In this document: in pieces, positions 62,030-64,000 of the stretch
How positions within the stretch are numbered: position 1 is the first letter of the stretch
How the letters are laid out: every line of letters begins with the position of its first letter
Source of the DNA: Streptomyces sp. SID12501
Lineage (GTDB): Bacteria; Actinomycetota; Actinomycetes; Streptomycetales; Streptomycetaceae
Assembly: GCF_010550245.1 (NCBI RefSeq)
Contig: NZ_JAAGLU010000006.1
Span: forward strand, 124,001 to 188,000
Length of the DNA stretch: 64,000 bases
Direction of reading: 5' to 3'
The notes under the pieces: model-generated
The model's input: the letters and a program-made list of their open reading frames with translations, nothing else
The model's database searches: none
What the model was told of the DNA's origin: nothing
Made by a program: the position numbers and the translations under genes

Positions 62030-63246
62030 CCCGGGCATGGATGATCTTGCAGAACTGGCGCGGATGTTGGGTGACATGCCGCGTCAGGAGCGGGAGCGTA
62101 TGTTGAGGGCCGTCGACGGCCCCTCGCGCAAGGAGCGCCCGGAGATGCCGCAGCAATTCAGGCCGTTACCCACCTCGCGAGGCTCGTCGCGAGTTGCGGT
62201 CCGTATCCGAATCGTCGGCTCCTGATCTACGAGCACGTGAGTTCAACGCGTAGCCCGGGTGGGGTGCGATGTGTTTCCGATGACGCGTCATGTTGAGTGC
62301 GTCGCGATTCTGGCGCTGGCGGCCAAGGGCGCCTGAACTGCTGTTTTCTTTGTGCCTGCCGATTCCGGGCGGGTTGGGCCGACCTGTTTTCGTGGGTGCA
62401 TGACGTCGATGACGTTGCGAGACCGGGATGGGTCACTGACCTGCGGCTTCGTGGGGCGGTGCGCGCGAGGACGGACGCGTTGCCATCACTTCGAGGGGCA
62501 GGCTGCAACGGCCCTGACGCTGCTTCCAACGCGGCGTCAGGTTTGGCGGTCTGTACCTGTCTGGGATGGCCGAAGTCCCGGAGTCGGGTGCCGACTGCTC
62601 CTGAGCTGCGGGCGCTGCCCGCCCGCGTCTCGGAGCTGGGGCGCGGTGGCCGTGTGGAGGGCCTACTTGCCCGATCTCGCTGCGGGACGGCGTGGACTCC
62701 TTCCTGGCAGAGCGGGAGCGCGTGCCGTCCCGTCGAGCCCTCGGGAGGTCGGTGCGAGGGCGACAGGACTTTCGGGGTGTGGAACAGGCTTCGACCGCCA
62801 CCGCCACCGCCACCGCCACCGCCACCGCCACCGCCACCGCCACCGCCACCGCCACCGCCACCGCCAAGGCGAAGACGCTGACTGCGATCGGCGAGGCGGA
62901 CAGCGTCCATGAAAGCGGACTCGACACCGTGGGCCAAGGCGGCGCCTTCCGACGGGAGCGGATCCAGGTGGCGTCGACGTGATGCGTGGTGGGGCGTAGG
63001 AGGCCCCCAGGTTGCCCACCGCGTACACGACCCCAAGGCAACGGAACGGTCAACGGAAATAGGCAAGCCTGTGGGTTGTCCCGTGGCTTGGTAAAGGGAG
63101 CGCACAGGTCTTCACAAGGGATCTTGTGGCTTTCTTCACGCTGCGCTTACAACTTGTTTCCGCAGCCTGCGTGATCACGGGGATGACCTGACGCACCGGC
63201 TGGTCCTGTTCCGTAGCGGTGCGTTGGTAGGGGTCGGTGGGGTGGG
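62030..63246. other. 1.2-kb gene-poor region
   Basis: No convincing gene. A 62-codon frame (62037-62225) follows the hydrolase but is crossed by a 7-bp hairpin (62174-62193) and matches no family I know. Frames around the hexanucleotide repeat (62692-62982 plus; overlapping minus frames) are long only because the repeat has no stops. One plus-strand frame just before the repeat looks protein-like, with Leu-Arg-Asp-Gly-Val-Asp, and may be a decayed fragment. The G+C content falls towards 63.1 kb. Remnant or transferred DNA is possible. Confidence 0.5.
62794..62865. repeat. Hexanucleotide microsatellite (ACCGCC)x12
   Basis: Twelve uninterrupted ACCGCC units. One plus frame encodes Thr-Ala repeats, others poly-Pro; the minus strand gives Ala-Val or Trp-Arg repeats. 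Such perfect arrays mutate by slippage, so copy number should vary between strains. Confidence 0.95.
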
Positions 63247-64000
63247 GTGCGTCCGCTGTCGCGGTGGCGTGTGTGGCTGGCTGTGGTGCCGTTGCTGGTG
63301 GCTTTCTGGGCTCAGGAGGGTGGGGCGGCCTTCGCGGCGACGCGTCCGTCCGTTTCGCTGGGCGCCGGACTGGGGCAGGTGTGGAAGTGGCTGTCGGGTT
63401 CGGATGGTGCTGGGCCGCGGTCGAAGACCGGCTCGGCGCACGACGTGCGGGTGGCGAAGGCCGGCAAGGGACAACCCTCGGGGAAGGCGCCGGGCAAGGG
63501 CAAGGGGCAGTTGGCCGCTTGGAAGGCGCCGACTGATCAAGCCAAGCAGGAACGTTCCGGCAGCGCATCCGTGGGCTTCAACGCGAAGACGAGCAAGCGC
63601 GTGGCCGCGAAGTCCGGTGCGCAGTTCGACTACTTCCAGAACGCTGACGGGTCCTTCACCCGGAGGATGTCGCAGTCCAGGATCAACTACCGGGATTCCT
63701 CAGGCACTTGGAAGTCCATCGACTCCACCGTCACGAAGAGTGCCGACGGCCGTTGGCACGAGAAGGCGAATTCCCTCGGTGTGTCCTTTGCGTCTTCCAC
63801 GGCGACGGACGGCTCCGTACGGCAGTCCGCGCTGCGGGGGAGCGGTGCGGGTTCGGTCGTGCCCGCCGCCCTGACCTGGAAGACCGCCTCCGCTCTCCAG
63901 GTGGACGACGTTGACGACCCGACAGCCACTCCCAGCCCCACGGTCAGCTCCGGGACCTCCGCTCAGAATGACTTGGCGACTCTGACCATCTCCGATTCCG
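63247..64000 (+). CDS. N-terminus of a secreted Rhs/polymorphic-toxin-like protein (3' end cut)
   Basis: From GTG 63247 the frame is open to the window end (251 codons). It starts with a signal peptide (RPLSRWRVWLAVVPLLVAFW, cleavage near GAAFA), then a Lys/Gly/Pro-rich linker. From about residue 120 comes KSGAQFDYFQNADGSFTRR and YRDSSGTWKSIDSTVTKSADG, a repeat-like beta pattern characteristic of the N-terminal part of large Streptomyces Rhs/YD-repeat or polymorphic toxin proteins. The toxin domain and any immunity gene would lie beyond the window. A stop at 63214 limits the upstream extent. Confidence 0.7.
   Translation, partial: MRPLSRWRVWLAVVPLLVAFWAQEGGAAFAATRPSVSLGAGLGQVWKWLSGSDGAGPRSKTGSAHDVRVAKAGKGQPSGKAPGKGKGQLAAWKAPTDQAKQERSGSASVGFNAKTSKRVAAKSGAQFDYFQNADGSFTRRMSQSRINYRDSSGTWKSIDSTVTKSADGRWHEKANSLGVSFASSTATDGSVRQSALRGSGAGSVVPAALTWKTASALQVDDVDDPTATPSPTVSSGTSAQNDLATLTISDS

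Noticed and set aside
62037..62225. A 62-codon ORF just after the MBL hydrolase
   Set aside because: No recognisable family, and a 7-bp hairpin with 6-base loop (62174-62193) crosses its 3' part. It could be real but the evidence is too weak to list as a gene.
62794..62865. The repeat array considered as a CRISPR
   Set aside because: Units are six bases, perfectly contiguous and without spacers.
62692..62982. A 96-codon ORF spanning the hexanucleotide repeat
   Set aside because: Its length comes from the stop-free repeat; the flanking parts have no recognisable domain and no ribosome binding site.

Overview
The window is high-G+C actinobacterial DNA and almost certainly comes from a Streptomyces chromosome. 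The reasons are strong third-position G/C bias, frequent GTG starts, GGAG-type ribosome binding sites, an SsgA-like sporulation protein, a Streptomyces-type c-di-AMP riboswitch and two intergenic repeat families typical of the genus. No tRNA, rRNA, CRISPR array, integrase or intact insertion sequence was seen.

Layout. 1-9.9 kb: HEAT-repeat protein (cut by the window start), acyl-ACP desaturase with a triple operator, dimethylargininase, ABC-F ATPase with a long leader, SsgA-like protein, secreted Asp-box protein, small basic protein, endonuclease V and a tiny membrane protein. 9.9-16 kb: fatty acyl-CoA genes (CoA transferase/racemase, thiolase, FadB-type enzyme) divergent from a saccharopine-dehydrogenase-like reductase. 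16-31.4 kb: secreted M1 and S15 peptidases, D-amino-acid oxidase, a second ABC-F protein, Tex, GlxA-type and DJ-1/PfpI proteins, an enoyl-CoA hydratase, an anti-sigma-type kinase, IPP isomerase and a cation efflux pump.

31.8-38.9 kb: a tight seven-gene block encoding two CDP-alcohol phosphatidyltransferases, a nucleotidyltransferase, a glycerol-1-phosphate-dehydrogenase-like enzyme, a family 2 glycosyltransferase and a two-component ABC-2 polysaccharide/teichoic-acid-type exporter. It reads as a pathway for an uncharacterised exported phospho-polyol or glycolipid and is the best candidate here for an undescribed system. A 16-bp perfect hairpin follows it.

39.2-52.3 kb: a complete hopanoid operon, hpnC-hpnD-(small DUF6380-like ORF)-hpnE-polyprenyl diphosphate synthase-shc-hpnG-hpnH-ispG-dxs-aminotransferase. 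The genes turn FPP into squalene, cyclise it to hopene, add the adenosyl-derived side chain, convert it to ribosylhopane and probably aminate it. dxs and ispG supply precursor through the MEP pathway, and idi lies 9 kb upstream.

52.3-64 kb: XRE-cupin regulator with twin operators and a 40-residue membrane partner, tyrosine phosphatase, GH36 alpha-galactosidase, a riboswitch-controlled LysM/M23 peptidase, SGNH hydrolase, TetR regulator, amino-acid dehydrogenase and MBL-fold hydrolase. A 1.2-kb gene-poor stretch with a 12-copy hexanucleotide repeat then precedes the N-terminus of a large secreted Rhs/polymorphic-toxin-like protein that runs off the window end.
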